Shown here in pieces: positions 1 to 7,076 of a stretch of 49,736 bases of DNA. The notes beneath the pieces are model-generated. The model was not told the origin of the DNA, made no database searches, and saw only the letters and a program-made list of their open reading frames with translations. This stretch comes from an uncultured beta proteobacterium (GTDB taxonomy: Bacteria; Pseudomonadota; Gammaproteobacteria; Burkholderiales; Rhodocyclaceae). Location of the stretch: NCBI GenBank assembly GCA_903886975.1, contig CAISOB010000089.1, positions 1 through 49,736 of the forward strand, given 5' to 3'. Both the position numbers and the translations under genes were made by a program. Position 1 is the first letter of the stretch. Each line of letters opens with the position of its first letter.

Positions 1-67
1 GCTTGGAGAGAATCCGAAGCCGTCGATCATCGTCAGCATTCAATTCAATGGGCTTTGCTACGCGCAT
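1..67 (-). CDS. IS630-like transposase, N-terminal fragment cut by window edge
   Basis: Reading leftward from an ATG at 67, the 22 visible codons give MRVAKPIELNADDDRRLRIL followed by SK. This resembles the start of IS630-family transposases, where a short basic/PIEL segment precedes an N-terminal helix-turn-helix. A strong AGGAGG lies just upstream (reverse complement of about 75-80). The catalytic DDE domain lies outside the window, so family and intactness cannot be confirmed. If right, an insertion sequence abuts the regulated promoter of the CoA-transferase gene. Confidence 0.45.
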   Translation of the reverse strand, partial: MRVAKPIELNADDDRRLRILSK

Positions 68-163
68 GGCAGTGACCTCCTGCTTACTTGGAGGGCCAAT
101 TGTTATTTAAGTTCCGTTATTTATGACGCACTACACTAGCCAATACCGGCGGCACTTGGCCGA

Positions 164-189
164 GATTTTCCAGCGTGCCCTGGAAAATC
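164..189. repeat. Perfect 10-bp inverted repeat (hairpin)
   Basis: GATTTTCCAG (164-173) and CTGGAAAATC (180-189) form a perfect stem around a 6-base loop. No T-run follows on either strand, so a classical terminator is unlikely. It lies between the transposase start and the CoA-transferase promoter. The rest of 68-352 shows no convincing gene. Confidence 0.5.
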
Positions 190-352
190 GGTCCGCTAAT
201 CCCGTAGATTGCAAACATGAAGCGATCTCCTCGTATGCTGCGGCACTCCGTCCGCTTTTCCAACCGATATTCATGTCTGTAGGCAATAAATCGGCATCTC
301 AGTTCCTCCGCGGACTGCCGCCGGAACATTTCGTAATTTCGCGTCCGTGCCA

Positions 353-381
353 TTGACAACAGTTTTGAACCGGTTCAATAT
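353..381 (+). promoter_or_regulatory. Promoter with embedded LacI-type operator TTGAACCGGTTCAA
   Basis: TTGACA (353-358), a 17-base spacer and CAATAT (376-381) form a sigma70-like promoter. A perfect 14-bp palindrome with a central CG, TTGAACCGGTTCAA (365-378), covers the spacer and the -10, an ideal repressor position. The same design recurs on the minus strand at 29642-29670. The predicted transcript has a leader of about 115 bases before the CoA-transferase ATG at 503. Confidence 0.7.
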
Positions 382-401
382 TTGACCGCGGTTTGCCATC
401 C

Positions 402-506
402 ATGGCGCTGCCCACGCATTCTTTCGGATCAAATGCGCCGCGGCCCAGCCGACCGGGGTCGGGTCCGAGCTCGGATGCATCAAAATCATTTGGGATAAAA
501 GCATGA
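402..506 (+). CDS. Possible 34-codon upstream ORF overlapping the CoA-transferase start
   Basis: An ATG at 402 opens a 34-codon frame beginning MALPTHSFG and rich in Ser, Pro and Gly. Its TGA overlaps the ATG of the next gene as ATGA (503-506). No Shine-Dalgarno precedes it, and no family is recognised. It lies wholly in the leader of the predicted 353-381 promoter, so it could couple translation to the CoA-transferase, but chance is quite possible. Confidence 0.2.
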   Translation: MALPTHSFGSNAPRPSRPGSGPSSDASKSFGIKA

Positions 507-2092
507 ACAAAGTGATTTCCGCCGACCAAGCGGCGAGGCTAGTGCGCGACGACGACGTCGTGACGATCAGTTCTTCGAGTGGCCTCAATTGCCCCGAAAA
601 GGCCCTGGCTGCTTTAGGTCAGCGCTTTGCTGCGGAGAAGCATCCGCGCAATTTGAGTGCACTGACGCCGATCGCCACCGGCGACATGTATGGAATCCGC
701 GGCATCGACCATCTGGCGCAGGACGGGATGCTCAAGCGCATTCTGAGCGGCTCTTATCCGAGCGGCCCGTCGTCGTTGCCTATGCCCGAGATCTGGCGAC
801 TGATCGTCGAGAACCGGATAACCGCCTACAACTTGCCAAGCGGTATCCTCTTCGACATGCTGCGCGATGCTGCGGCCAAACGCCCGGGCGTGCTCACCAA
901 GGTCGGGATAGATACCTTTGTCGATCCGGCGCGCGAAGGTGGTGCGATGAATGCGCGCTCCGCGGCTGAACCGTTCGTCGAGAAGGTGCGCTTCGCCGGC
1001 GATGAATGGCTCTTTTTCCCTGCGATCATTCCGCGCGTTGCCATCCTGCGCGCCACGACCGCCGATGAACGCGGCAATCTTTCGTTCGAGCACGAAGGCG
1101 CTTTCCTTGGTGGCATGGACCTAGCGTTGGCCGCGCGCAACAACGGCGGGGTGGTCATCGCGCAGGTCAAGCGCGTCGTTCGTGCCGGGTCGATCAAGCC
1201 GCAACAAGTGCACATCCCGGCAACGCTGGTCGATTTCATCGTCGTCGATCCCGAGCAGATGCAGGCCACGCGAATTCCCTATGATCCGGCCATCAGCGGT
1301 GAAATTGCCCGGCCCGAAAGCAGTTTCGAACTGCAGGAATGGGGGCCGGAAAAGGTGATCGCGCGCCGGGCGGCGCAGGAGCTCACCAGCGGATCGGCAG
1401 TCAACCTCGGTTTCGGAATATCGGCCAACGTGCCGCGCATCCTGCTCGAGGAGGGCCTGCACGGTGAAGTGACCTGGGTCATTGAACAGGGCGCAGTCGG
1501 CGGCATTCCGCTGCTCGGCTTCGCTTTCGGCTGTTCGGCGAATGCCGACGCGATCATTCCTTCGCCGAACCAGTTCACCTATTTCCAGGGCGGTGGTTTC
1601 GATTCGGCCATGCTGTCGTTCATGCAGATCGATCCTGACGGCAGCGTCAATGTCTCGAAGCTTGGCGCCAAACCCTATCTGACCGCCGGCTGCGGCGGCT
1701 TTGTCGACATCACCGCGCACGCCAAACACATAATTTTCTCGGGTTTTTTCACTGCCGGCGCCAAACTCGAAGTCGGTGACGGCAAGCTGAAGATCGTTCA
1801 GGAAGGCAAGACGAGGAAGCTTGTCGATGCGGTCGAACAAGTCACTTTCAGCGGCAGGATGGCCCGGCAGCACGGGCAAAGGGTCACTTACGTCACCGAA
1901 CGCTGCGTCTTTGACCTCCTCGCCGATGGCTTGACCATTCGCGAAGTCGCCCCCGGCGTGGATTTGCAGCGTGACATTCTCGACCAGGCGGCATTTCCGT
2001 TGAAAGTCTCGCCAGACCTCAAACTCATGGACGCCAGCTTGTTCCGCAATACTCTTGTCAATCTGAAACTCAAGGAGCGTGTCCATGGCTGA
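503..2092 (+). CDS. Acyl-CoA:carboxylate CoA-transferase, YdiF/propionate CoA-transferase type
   Basis: This 529-residue protein is a fused two-domain family I CoA-transferase, the single-chain type seen in YdiF and propionate CoA-transferase. Such enzymes move CoA from a donor such as acetyl-CoA to a free carboxylate through a glutamyl-CoA intermediate. The likely catalytic Glu is E328 in IEQGAVGG, where the family usually has ESG. Length is normal. The ATG at 503 has only a weak ribosome site. It overlaps the next gene, an enoyl-CoA hydratase, by eight bases, so the two are one operon. A paralogue lies at 11072-12649 and a decayed fragment at 34468-34569. The upstream promoter carries the TTGAACCGGTTCAA palindrome. 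Substrate is unknown; a short-chain or branched acid is the family expectation. Confidence 0.88.
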   Translation: MNKVISADQAARLVRDDDVVTISSSSGLNCPEKALAALGQRFAAEKHPRNLSALTPIATGDMYGIRGIDHLAQDGMLKRILSGSYPSGPSSLPMPEIWRLIVENRITAYNLPSGILFDMLRDAAAKRPGVLTKVGIDTFVDPAREGGAMNARSAAEPFVEKVRFAGDEWLFFPAIIPRVAILRATTADERGNLSFEHEGAFLGGMDLALAARNNGGVVIAQVKRVVRAGSIKPQQVHIPATLVDFIVVDPEQMQATRIPYDPAISGEIARPESSFELQEWGPEKVIARRAAQELTSGSAVNLGFGISANVPRILLEEGLHGEVTWVIEQGAVGGIPLLGFAFGCSANADAIIPSPNQFTYFQGGGFDSAMLSFMQIDPDGSVNVSKLGAKPYLTAGCGGFVDITAHAKHIIFSGFFTAGAKLEVGDGKLKIVQEGKTRKLVDAVEQVTFSGRMARQHGQRVTYVTERCVFDLLADGLTIREVAPGVDLQRDILDQAAFPLKVSPDLKLMDASLFRNTLVNLKLKERVHG

Positions 2093-2864
2093 TCGCCTCG
2101 TCAAGCTGGAAATCGACGGTGCCGTTGCCACCGTCACCATTGATCGCGCGGAAAAACTCAATGCACTGACATCCGAGATGCTCGAATCGCTGGCCGAGAT
2201 CGCCACACAGATCGAGTCCAACAACGAGATCCGTTGCGTCATCCTGACAGCGGCCGGCGACAAGGCCTTCTGCGTCGGCGCCGACATTAACGTCTGGTCG
2301 GCGCTGGCGCCGCTCGACATGTGGCGCCATTGGGTCAGGCGCGGACACCAGATATTCGACCAGTGGGCACGGCTGCGCGTGCCGGTGATCGCCGCGATCA
2401 ACGGCCATGCACTCGGCGGCGGACTTGAGCTTGCGGCCATTGCCGATATCCGCATTGCCGTTGCCGCAGCGAGTTTCGGCATGCCGGAAGCGACGATCGC
2501 GACCTGTCCGGGCTGGTCGGGGACGCAACGACTGGTCGGGCTGATCGGCGCGAGCCGGGTCAAGTACCTGGCGCTGACCGGAATACGCATCGATGCGAAG
2601 GAAGCCTGGCGCATCGGCATCTTGCACGAGTGCGTCGAGGGTGGCAACGTGCTGACACGCGCGCGTGAACTTGCCGTCGGCATCTGCCGGTTGGCACCGG
2701 TTTCGGTTCAGCTTACGAAACAGATCATCGACGCCGGCGAAGGCGTCGGCGCGGCCAGCGCCCTCGAAGCGATGGCCGGTGCGCTTGCCGCGAGTACCGT
2801 CGACGCCGGCGAGGGCCTCGCCAGCTTTCGTGAAAAGCGCAAGCCGGCGTATCGCGGAAAATAG
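2085..2864 (+). CDS. Enoyl-CoA hydratase/isomerase (crotonase family)
   Basis: A 259-residue crotonase-fold protein, normal for the family. The oxyanion-hole segment NGHALGGGLELA carries the first catalytic-type Glu and MPEATIATCPGWSGTQRL carries the second, so water addition to a 2-enoyl-CoA is plausible. I chose the ATG at 2085 because AAGGAG lies seven bases upstream; a GTG six bases earlier would leave no spacing. The start lies within the last codons of the CoA-transferase gene, implying translational coupling. It ends 24 bases before the convergent 3-hydroxyacyl-CoA dehydrogenase gene. CoA activation followed by hydration makes sense for this pair. Isomerase or hydrolase activity cannot be excluded, since crotonase members are diverse. 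Confidence 0.87.
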   Translation: MADRLVKLEIDGAVATVTIDRAEKLNALTSEMLESLAEIATQIESNNEIRCVILTAAGDKAFCVGADINVWSALAPLDMWRHWVRRGHQIFDQWARLRVPVIAAINGHALGGGLELAAIADIRIAVAAASFGMPEATIATCPGWSGTQRLVGLIGASRVKYLALTGIRIDAKEAWRIGILHECVEGGNVLTRARELAVGICRLAPVSVQLTKQIIDAGEGVGAASALEAMAGALAASTVDAGEGLASFREKRKPAYRGK

Positions 2865-2888
2865 GCGAAGCGAAGCGCCGGGAATATC

Positions 2889-3731
2889 CTAGTACTTGTA
2901 GAAACCCTGACCGGTCTTGCGGCCGAGCAGTCCGGCCCTGACGTATTTTCGCAGCAGCGAGCAGGCGCGATATTTCGTATCGCCGGTTTCCTTGTAAAGA
3001 ATGTCGAGGACGGCGAGGGCGACGTCCAGACCCATCAGGTCGCCCAGCGCCAGCGGGCCCATCGGGTGATTGGCGCCGCACTTCATCGCGGTGTCGATAT
3101 CCTCGGCGCTGGCGATGCCTTCCTGCAGAATGAAGACGGCTTCATTGACCAGCGGCACCAGCATCCGATTGACGATGAAGCCCGGCGCCTCGGCAACCTC
3201 GACCGGCTCCTTGCCGATGGCGATCGTGATTTCGCGGGTCTTGTCGAAGACCGCTTGCGAGGTCTTCATGCCGCGGATAAGTTCGACGAGTTTCATCACC
3301 GGCGCCGGGTTGAAGAAATGCATCCCGATGACATCTTCAGGCCGGCTCGTCGCCGAAGCGATTTCGGTAATCGACAGCGACGAGGTATTCGACGCGAGTA
3401 TGGTTCCCGCTTTGCAGATGGCGTCGAGTTGCGAAAACACTTTCTTTTTGAGATCCATGCTCTCGATGGTCGCTTCGACAACCATCGCGCAATCGGCCGC
3501 CAAGGCAAAATCCGTCGTTCCGGAGAGATTGGCCATGATCCCGTCCTTGGCCGCCGCCGTGATCTTTTCCTTCTTAACCTGATTCGCCAGCCGGCTCTCT
3601 ACGCCGGCAATCGCCTTGCTGACGATACTCTCCTGCAGATCGGCGACAATGACCTGAAAACCGCTCTGGGCGAAGGTCTGAGCGATCCCCGTGCCCATCA
3701 CGCCCGAACCGAGTACAAAAATCTTATCCAT
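2889..3731 (-). CDS. 3-hydroxybutyryl-CoA dehydrogenase family protein
   Basis: This 280-residue protein has the usual length and layout of short 3-hydroxyacyl-CoA dehydrogenases. An N-terminal Rossmann motif GSGVMGTGIAQ binds NAD(P). The segment NTSSLSITEIA and the catalytic region GMHFFNPAPVMKLVE contain the conserved His and Glu. It should oxidise (S)-3-hydroxyacyl-CoA to 3-ketoacyl-CoA, or run in reverse. GGAGG stands five bases before the ATG. It lies 20 bases downstream of livF and on the same strand, so it is probably the last gene of the Liv transporter operon. That suggests the imported compound enters beta-oxidation. Chain-length preference is unknown. Confidence 0.9.
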   Translation of the reverse strand: MDKIFVLGSGVMGTGIAQTFAQSGFQVIVADLQESIVSKAIAGVESRLANQVKKEKITAAAKDGIMANLSGTTDFALAADCAMVVEATIESMDLKKKVFSQLDAICKAGTILASNTSSLSITEIASATSRPEDVIGMHFFNPAPVMKLVELIRGMKTSQAVFDKTREITIAIGKEPVEVAEAPGFIVNRMLVPLVNEAVFILQEGIASAEDIDTAMKCGANHPMGPLALGDLMGLDVALAVLDILYKETGDTKYRACSLLRKYVRAGLLGRKTGQGFYKY

Positions 3732-3751
3732 CTTTTCCTCCTGGTGTTTGC

Positions 3752-4456
3752 CTAAAGGCCCAAATAGGCCGCACGAACCGCGTCGTTGTTGAACAGGTCT
3801 GCGCTCTTCCCCTGCAGGGCGATGCGACCGGTTTCGAGGACGTAACCGCGCGAGGAAACCGCGAGCGCCTCGACCAGATTCTGCTCGATCAGCAGGATGG
3901 AGACACCCTGCGCTGAAATGTCCTTGATGATCTTGAATACGCTGTCGACGACGATCGGCGCAAGGCCGAGCGAAGGCTCGTCGAGAATCATCAGTTTCGG
4001 ATGGCTCATCAGGGCGCGGCCGATGGCCAGCATCTGTTGCTGGCCGCCGGACAAGGAGCCGCCTAGGTGCGTCTTCTTCTCTTCGAGAATCGGGAAAATC
4101 TTGAAGACTTCCTTCAAGCTTTCTTCGCGCCGCGACTTGGCCGAAGGAATGTAGGCGCCAAGCAGAAGATTGTCATAGACCGACACTTGGGCCAGCACGC
4201 CGCGTCCTTGCGGAATATGCGCAATGCCGAGCGCCGGCAACTCGTGCGCCGGCAGCTTGGTCGTATCCTGCCCGTTGAACGTGATGTTCCCCGACCAGAC
4301 CGGAATGAGACCCGAGATCGCGCGCAACAGCGTGGTTTTCCCCGCGCCGTTTGAACCGACCAGCGCGACGGTTTCGCCTTCCGCGACCGACAGCGTGATG
4401 CCGTCGAGCACCTTCATGTCACCATAGCCGGTGACGATATTGTTAATTTCCAGCAT
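3752..4456 (-). CDS. livF: Branched-chain-amino-acid-type ABC transporter ATPase, LivF
   Basis: A 234-residue ATPase of the LivF type. Walker A is GSNGAGKTT, the signature is LSGGQQQ and Walker B is LMILDEPSLGL. I start it at the ATG giving MLEINNIVTGYG, the normal LivF N-terminus, rather than an upstream TTG that would add ten unrelated residues. It overlaps the end of livG by 14 bases. With LivG it powers the importer encoded by this operon. Members of this class carry branched-chain amino acids, amides or aromatic and aliphatic acids; the CoA-enzyme neighbours favour an organic acid, but that is inference. Confidence 0.9.
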   Translation of the reverse strand: MLEINNIVTGYGDMKVLDGITLSVAEGETVALVGSNGAGKTTLLRAISGLIPVWSGNITFNGQDTTKLPAHELPALGIAHIPQGRGVLAQVSVYDNLLLGAYIPSAKSRREESLKEVFKIFPILEEKKTHLGGSLSGGQQQMLAIGRALMSHPKLMILDEPSLGLAPIVVDSVFKIIKDISAQGVSILLIEQNLVEALAVSSRGYVLETGRIALQGKSADLFNNDAVRAAYLGL

Positions 4457-5177
4457 GGATGTATTTTTCTCCCAGATACGCGGCAATGACCTTCGTGTTC
4501 TTCATGACATCCGCGGGCGCGCCTTCCGCCAGCAACTCGCCCTGGTTGAGCACGACGATCCGGTGGCAGAGGGAAACCACGGCTTTCATCACGTGTTCGA
4601 TGAAGATGATGGCGATGCCGCGTTTGTTGAGCACTCTCACGAGGTCGAGTCCCTCTTCCATCTCGCGCGGATTGAGGCCGGCCAGACATTCATCGAGCAT
4701 GATGATCTTCGGCTTGAGCGCGAGAGTGCGGCAGAGGTCGAGGCGACGCCGTTTCTCGATCGGAAGCGACGAAGCCTTGGCATACAGCAGGTCTTTCAAG
4801 CCGGCGACTTCGATGCATTCGATGGCCAGGGTCTCGGCCGCCGCGGTGGTCTTCTCATGCAGCAGCGCTGCGATGACGACGTTTTCCAGCACCGTAAGGT
4901 TGAGGAAAGGGCGCGATGACTGGAACGTCCGGGCGACGCCATGGCGCGCCATGATCGCCGGTTCGAGGCCGGTGACATTGACCTCGCCCAGCATGACTTC
5001 GCCGCCGTCGGGCTGGTGCAGGCCGGCGATGGTGTTGACGAAGGTCGATTTACCCGAGCCGTTCGGCCCGATCAAACCGAGGATCTCGCCGTCCCTGAGG
5101 TCGAAAGAGACGTCCTTGAGGGCGTGCACGCCACCAAATGATTTCTTCAGATTGCTTACTTTGAGTAGTGTCCCCAT
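4443..5177 (-). CDS. livG: Branched-chain-amino-acid-type ABC transporter ATPase, LivG
   Basis: A 244-residue LivG-type ATPase with Walker A GPNGSGKST and a C-terminal segment ending in AYLGEKYIHAGN. The region that should hold the ABC signature reads SSLPIEKRRRLDLCRTLA, lacking the usual Gly-Gln pattern, and Walker B reads IIMLDECLAGLNP with Cys in place of the usual Pro after DE. These departures are noticeable but the frame is intact and the gene sits in a complete operon. GGGGAG lies seven bases before the ATG. It starts one base after the livM stop. Confidence 0.88.
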   Translation of the reverse strand: MGTLLKVSNLKKSFGGVHALKDVSFDLRDGEILGLIGPNGSGKSTFVNTIAGLHQPDGGEVMLGEVNVTGLEPAIMARHGVARTFQSSRPFLNLTVLENVVIAALLHEKTTAAAETLAIECIEVAGLKDLLYAKASSLPIEKRRRLDLCRTLALKPKIIMLDECLAGLNPREMEEGLDLVRVLNKRGIAIIFIEHVMKAVVSLCHRIVVLNQGELLAEGAPADVMKNTKVIAAYLGEKYIHAGN

Positions 5178-5178
5178 G

Positions 5179-6150
5179 TCACTTGCTCCCCTTCTTGTTC
5201 AACTCCGGGTCGAAGCGATCGAACAGGGAGATCAGGCCGTCGGGGCGCAGCAGGATGACGATGATGAGCAGCAGGCCGTACATTCCGAGGCTCGCGCCGC
5301 TGCGCATGGCGCCAAGATAGATGTTGGTCAGTTCGGTCAGGAGAATGACGACCGCCGCGCCAAGCACCGGGCCCCAGAGTCTTCCGATGCCGCCGACGAT
5401 GACCACGGTGGCGATTTCGATCGAGAGGTTGATGCTGGCCACACCGTCGGGATCGATATAAGCCACCGTGAATGCGTAGATCTGTCCTCCCGCCGCTGCG
5501 ATCGCCGCGCTCAGCATGAACGCCAGCAGCTTGATGTGCATGGTCTTGACACCGAGCGATTCGGCAGCGTCCTGGTCTTCGCGAATGGCCGCAAGGTACA
5601 GTCCGACCTTTTCCTTTTCCAGATACCTGACCAGCAGGAAGACGACCACCAGCAATGTCAACGCCAGATAGTAGTACGGCGCCTTGGTCGAGAATTGCAG
5701 ATTGAGCGCATCGTCGCCATGGAACGGGATCGGCAGGCCGTTGGCGCCGCCGGTGACGCCCTGGAAGTGCAGCAGCAGCGTGCGCGTGATTTCTCCTGCC
5801 GCGATCGTGGCCAGCGCGAAATACGGTCCGCGCAGCCGGAAGCACGGCAGGCCGATCAGCGCTGCGGCGAGCAGCGCCAGGCCGATACCGGCAATACCGC
5901 CGATCAAGGGCGAGATGTGGAAGTTGAGCATCAGCAAGACGGGAACGTAAGCGCCGATGGCGAAGAAGATCGAATGCCCGAGCGAAAGCTGTGCGCCGTA
6001 ACCGCCGATCAGGTTCCAGCCGACGCCGAGGGCGGCAAACAGATAAACCATGAACAGGATGTGAATGTAGTAGCTGGTGTGGACGACGAGCGGAAATCCG
6101 AGCGCGAATATTGCGCCACAAATCAGTGCGATCATCTTGACATTTTTCAT
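5179..6150 (-). CDS. livM: Branched-chain-amino-acid-type ABC permease, LivM
   Basis: A 323-residue inner-membrane permease with about nine to ten hydrophobic segments. The internal GVKTMHIKLLAFMLSAA and GGIGRLWGPVLGAAVV regions are typical of LivM and include the loop that contacts the ATPases. It pairs with LivH to form the membrane channel. The start overlaps the end of livH by four bases (ATGA), indicating coupled translation. The C-terminus is charged (DPELNKKGSK). Nothing looks truncated. Confidence 0.9.
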   Translation of the reverse strand: MKNVKMIALICGAIFALGFPLVVHTSYYIHILFMVYLFAALGVGWNLIGGYGAQLSLGHSIFFAIGAYVPVLLMLNFHISPLIGGIAGIGLALLAAALIGLPCFRLRGPYFALATIAAGEITRTLLLHFQGVTGGANGLPIPFHGDDALNLQFSTKAPYYYLALTLLVVVFLLVRYLEKEKVGLYLAAIREDQDAAESLGVKTMHIKLLAFMLSAAIAAAGGQIYAFTVAYIDPDGVASINLSIEIATVVIVGGIGRLWGPVLGAAVVILLTELTNIYLGAMRSGASLGMYGLLLIIVILLRPDGLISLFDRFDPELNKKGSK

Positions 6151-7016
6151 GTTCTTTTCCCGAAGAGTCCGCTGGGCCTGAAAAACAGCACGATCAGGAA
6201 GATGACGAAGGTGCCGAGCTGGGACAGATCGAGCGACACGTAGGAACCGGTCAGGGACTCGACGATGCCGATGATCAGTCCGCCGAGCAGCGCGCCGGGC
6301 ACCGAGCCCATGCCGCCGAGCACGACGACGACGAAAGCGGTCGTGTTGAACAGCGTGCCGACGCCGGGATAAACGTAGAACATCGGCGTCAGCAGCACGC
6401 CGGCGATGCCGGCCAGGGCGATGCCGATGCAGAATGCGAGGGTAAAGCTGCGCATCGGGTTGATGCCGAGCACGGTGGCGATTTCGCGGCTTTCAGCACA
6501 GGCGCGCATGGCGCGTCCGGTATCGGTTTTCTGCAGCAAAAAGGTGAGTACCGCGACCGCGGTCAGCGCGACGGAGAATGCAATGATGCGCGGCAGCGTC
6601 AGGGTCAGGTCGGCGAACGAGAGAGCCGAATCCTTCATTGACGAGGTGACGGTAAGGTAATCGGCACTGAAAATCATCAGAATCGCGTTTTGCAGGAAGA
6701 TCGACAGGCCGAGCGTCAGCAGAATGAACTCCTCGTCCTTCTTGCCGATCACGCGGACGATCAGCAGCCGGAAAACGAGATAGCCGATCAGGAACATGAT
6801 CACGGCGGAGATCGCCAGACCTTCGTACGGGCCGATCCCGGCAAAGTGCGCCAGCATCCAGCTGATATACATGCCGAGCATGACGAATTCGCCCTGCGCG
6901 AAATTGACGATCTTCATCACGCCGAAAATAAGCGTCAGACCGACGGCGACGAGCGCATAGACGCCGCCTATCATCAGTCCATTCAACGTTGTTTGCAGAA
7001 AAATACCTGTGCCCAC
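6147..7016 (-). CDS. livH: Branched-chain-amino-acid-type ABC permease, LivH
   Basis: A 289-residue permease of LivH type, starting at GTG with AGGGG five bases upstream. Motifs include the N-terminal LNGLMIGGVYALVAVGLTLI, which is characteristic of the family, then VNFAQGEFVMLG, and RAMRACAESREIATVLGIN, the cytoplasmic coupling loop. It is the first membrane gene after the binding protein, separated from it by a strong hairpin (7044-7068). It overlaps livM by four bases. Confidence 0.9.
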   Translation of the reverse strand: MGTGIFLQTTLNGLMIGGVYALVAVGLTLIFGVMKIVNFAQGEFVMLGMYISWMLAHFAGIGPYEGLAISAVIMFLIGYLVFRLLIVRVIGKKDEEFILLTLGLSIFLQNAILMIFSADYLTVTSSMKDSALSFADLTLTLPRIIAFSVALTAVAVLTFLLQKTDTGRAMRACAESREIATVLGINPMRSFTLAFCIGIALAGIAGVLLTPMFYVYPGVGTLFNTTAFVVVVLGGMGSVPGALLGGLIIGIVESLTGSYVSLDLSQLGTFVIFLIVLFFRPSGLFGKRT

Positions 7017-7043
7017 TGGTTCCCCTCCCAGAGTGAGTATGAA

Positions 7044-7068
7044 GAGGGAGGGGTTTTGCCCCTCCCTC
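7044..7068 (-). terminator. 10-bp perfect hairpin between binding-protein and permease genes
   Basis: GAGGGAGGGG (7044-7053) and CCCCTCCCTC (7059-7068) pair perfectly around a TTTTG loop, in the gap between the substrate-binding protein stop (7077) and the livH start (7016). No U-run follows on the transcribed strand. It is better read as an attenuating or mRNA-stabilising hairpin that lets the binding protein be made in excess over the membrane parts, as known for other ABC importer operons. Confidence 0.6.
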
Positions 7069-7076
7069 GGATCCTG

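Noticed and set aside
117..359. 80-codon minus-strand frame upstream of the CoA-transferase
   Set aside because: It overlaps the strong promoter and hairpin region, resembles no family and has no ribosome site of note.
1121..2683. 520-codon antisense frame across the CoA-transferase and enoyl-CoA hydratase genes
   Set aside because: Its composition is that expected from the antisense of GC-rich coding DNA; the plus-strand genes carry clear family motifs.
4459..6243. 594-codon plus-strand frame opposite livG and livM
   Set aside because: Antisense shadow of two well-conserved transporter genes; low-complexity His/Asp/Arg-rich translation and no domain.
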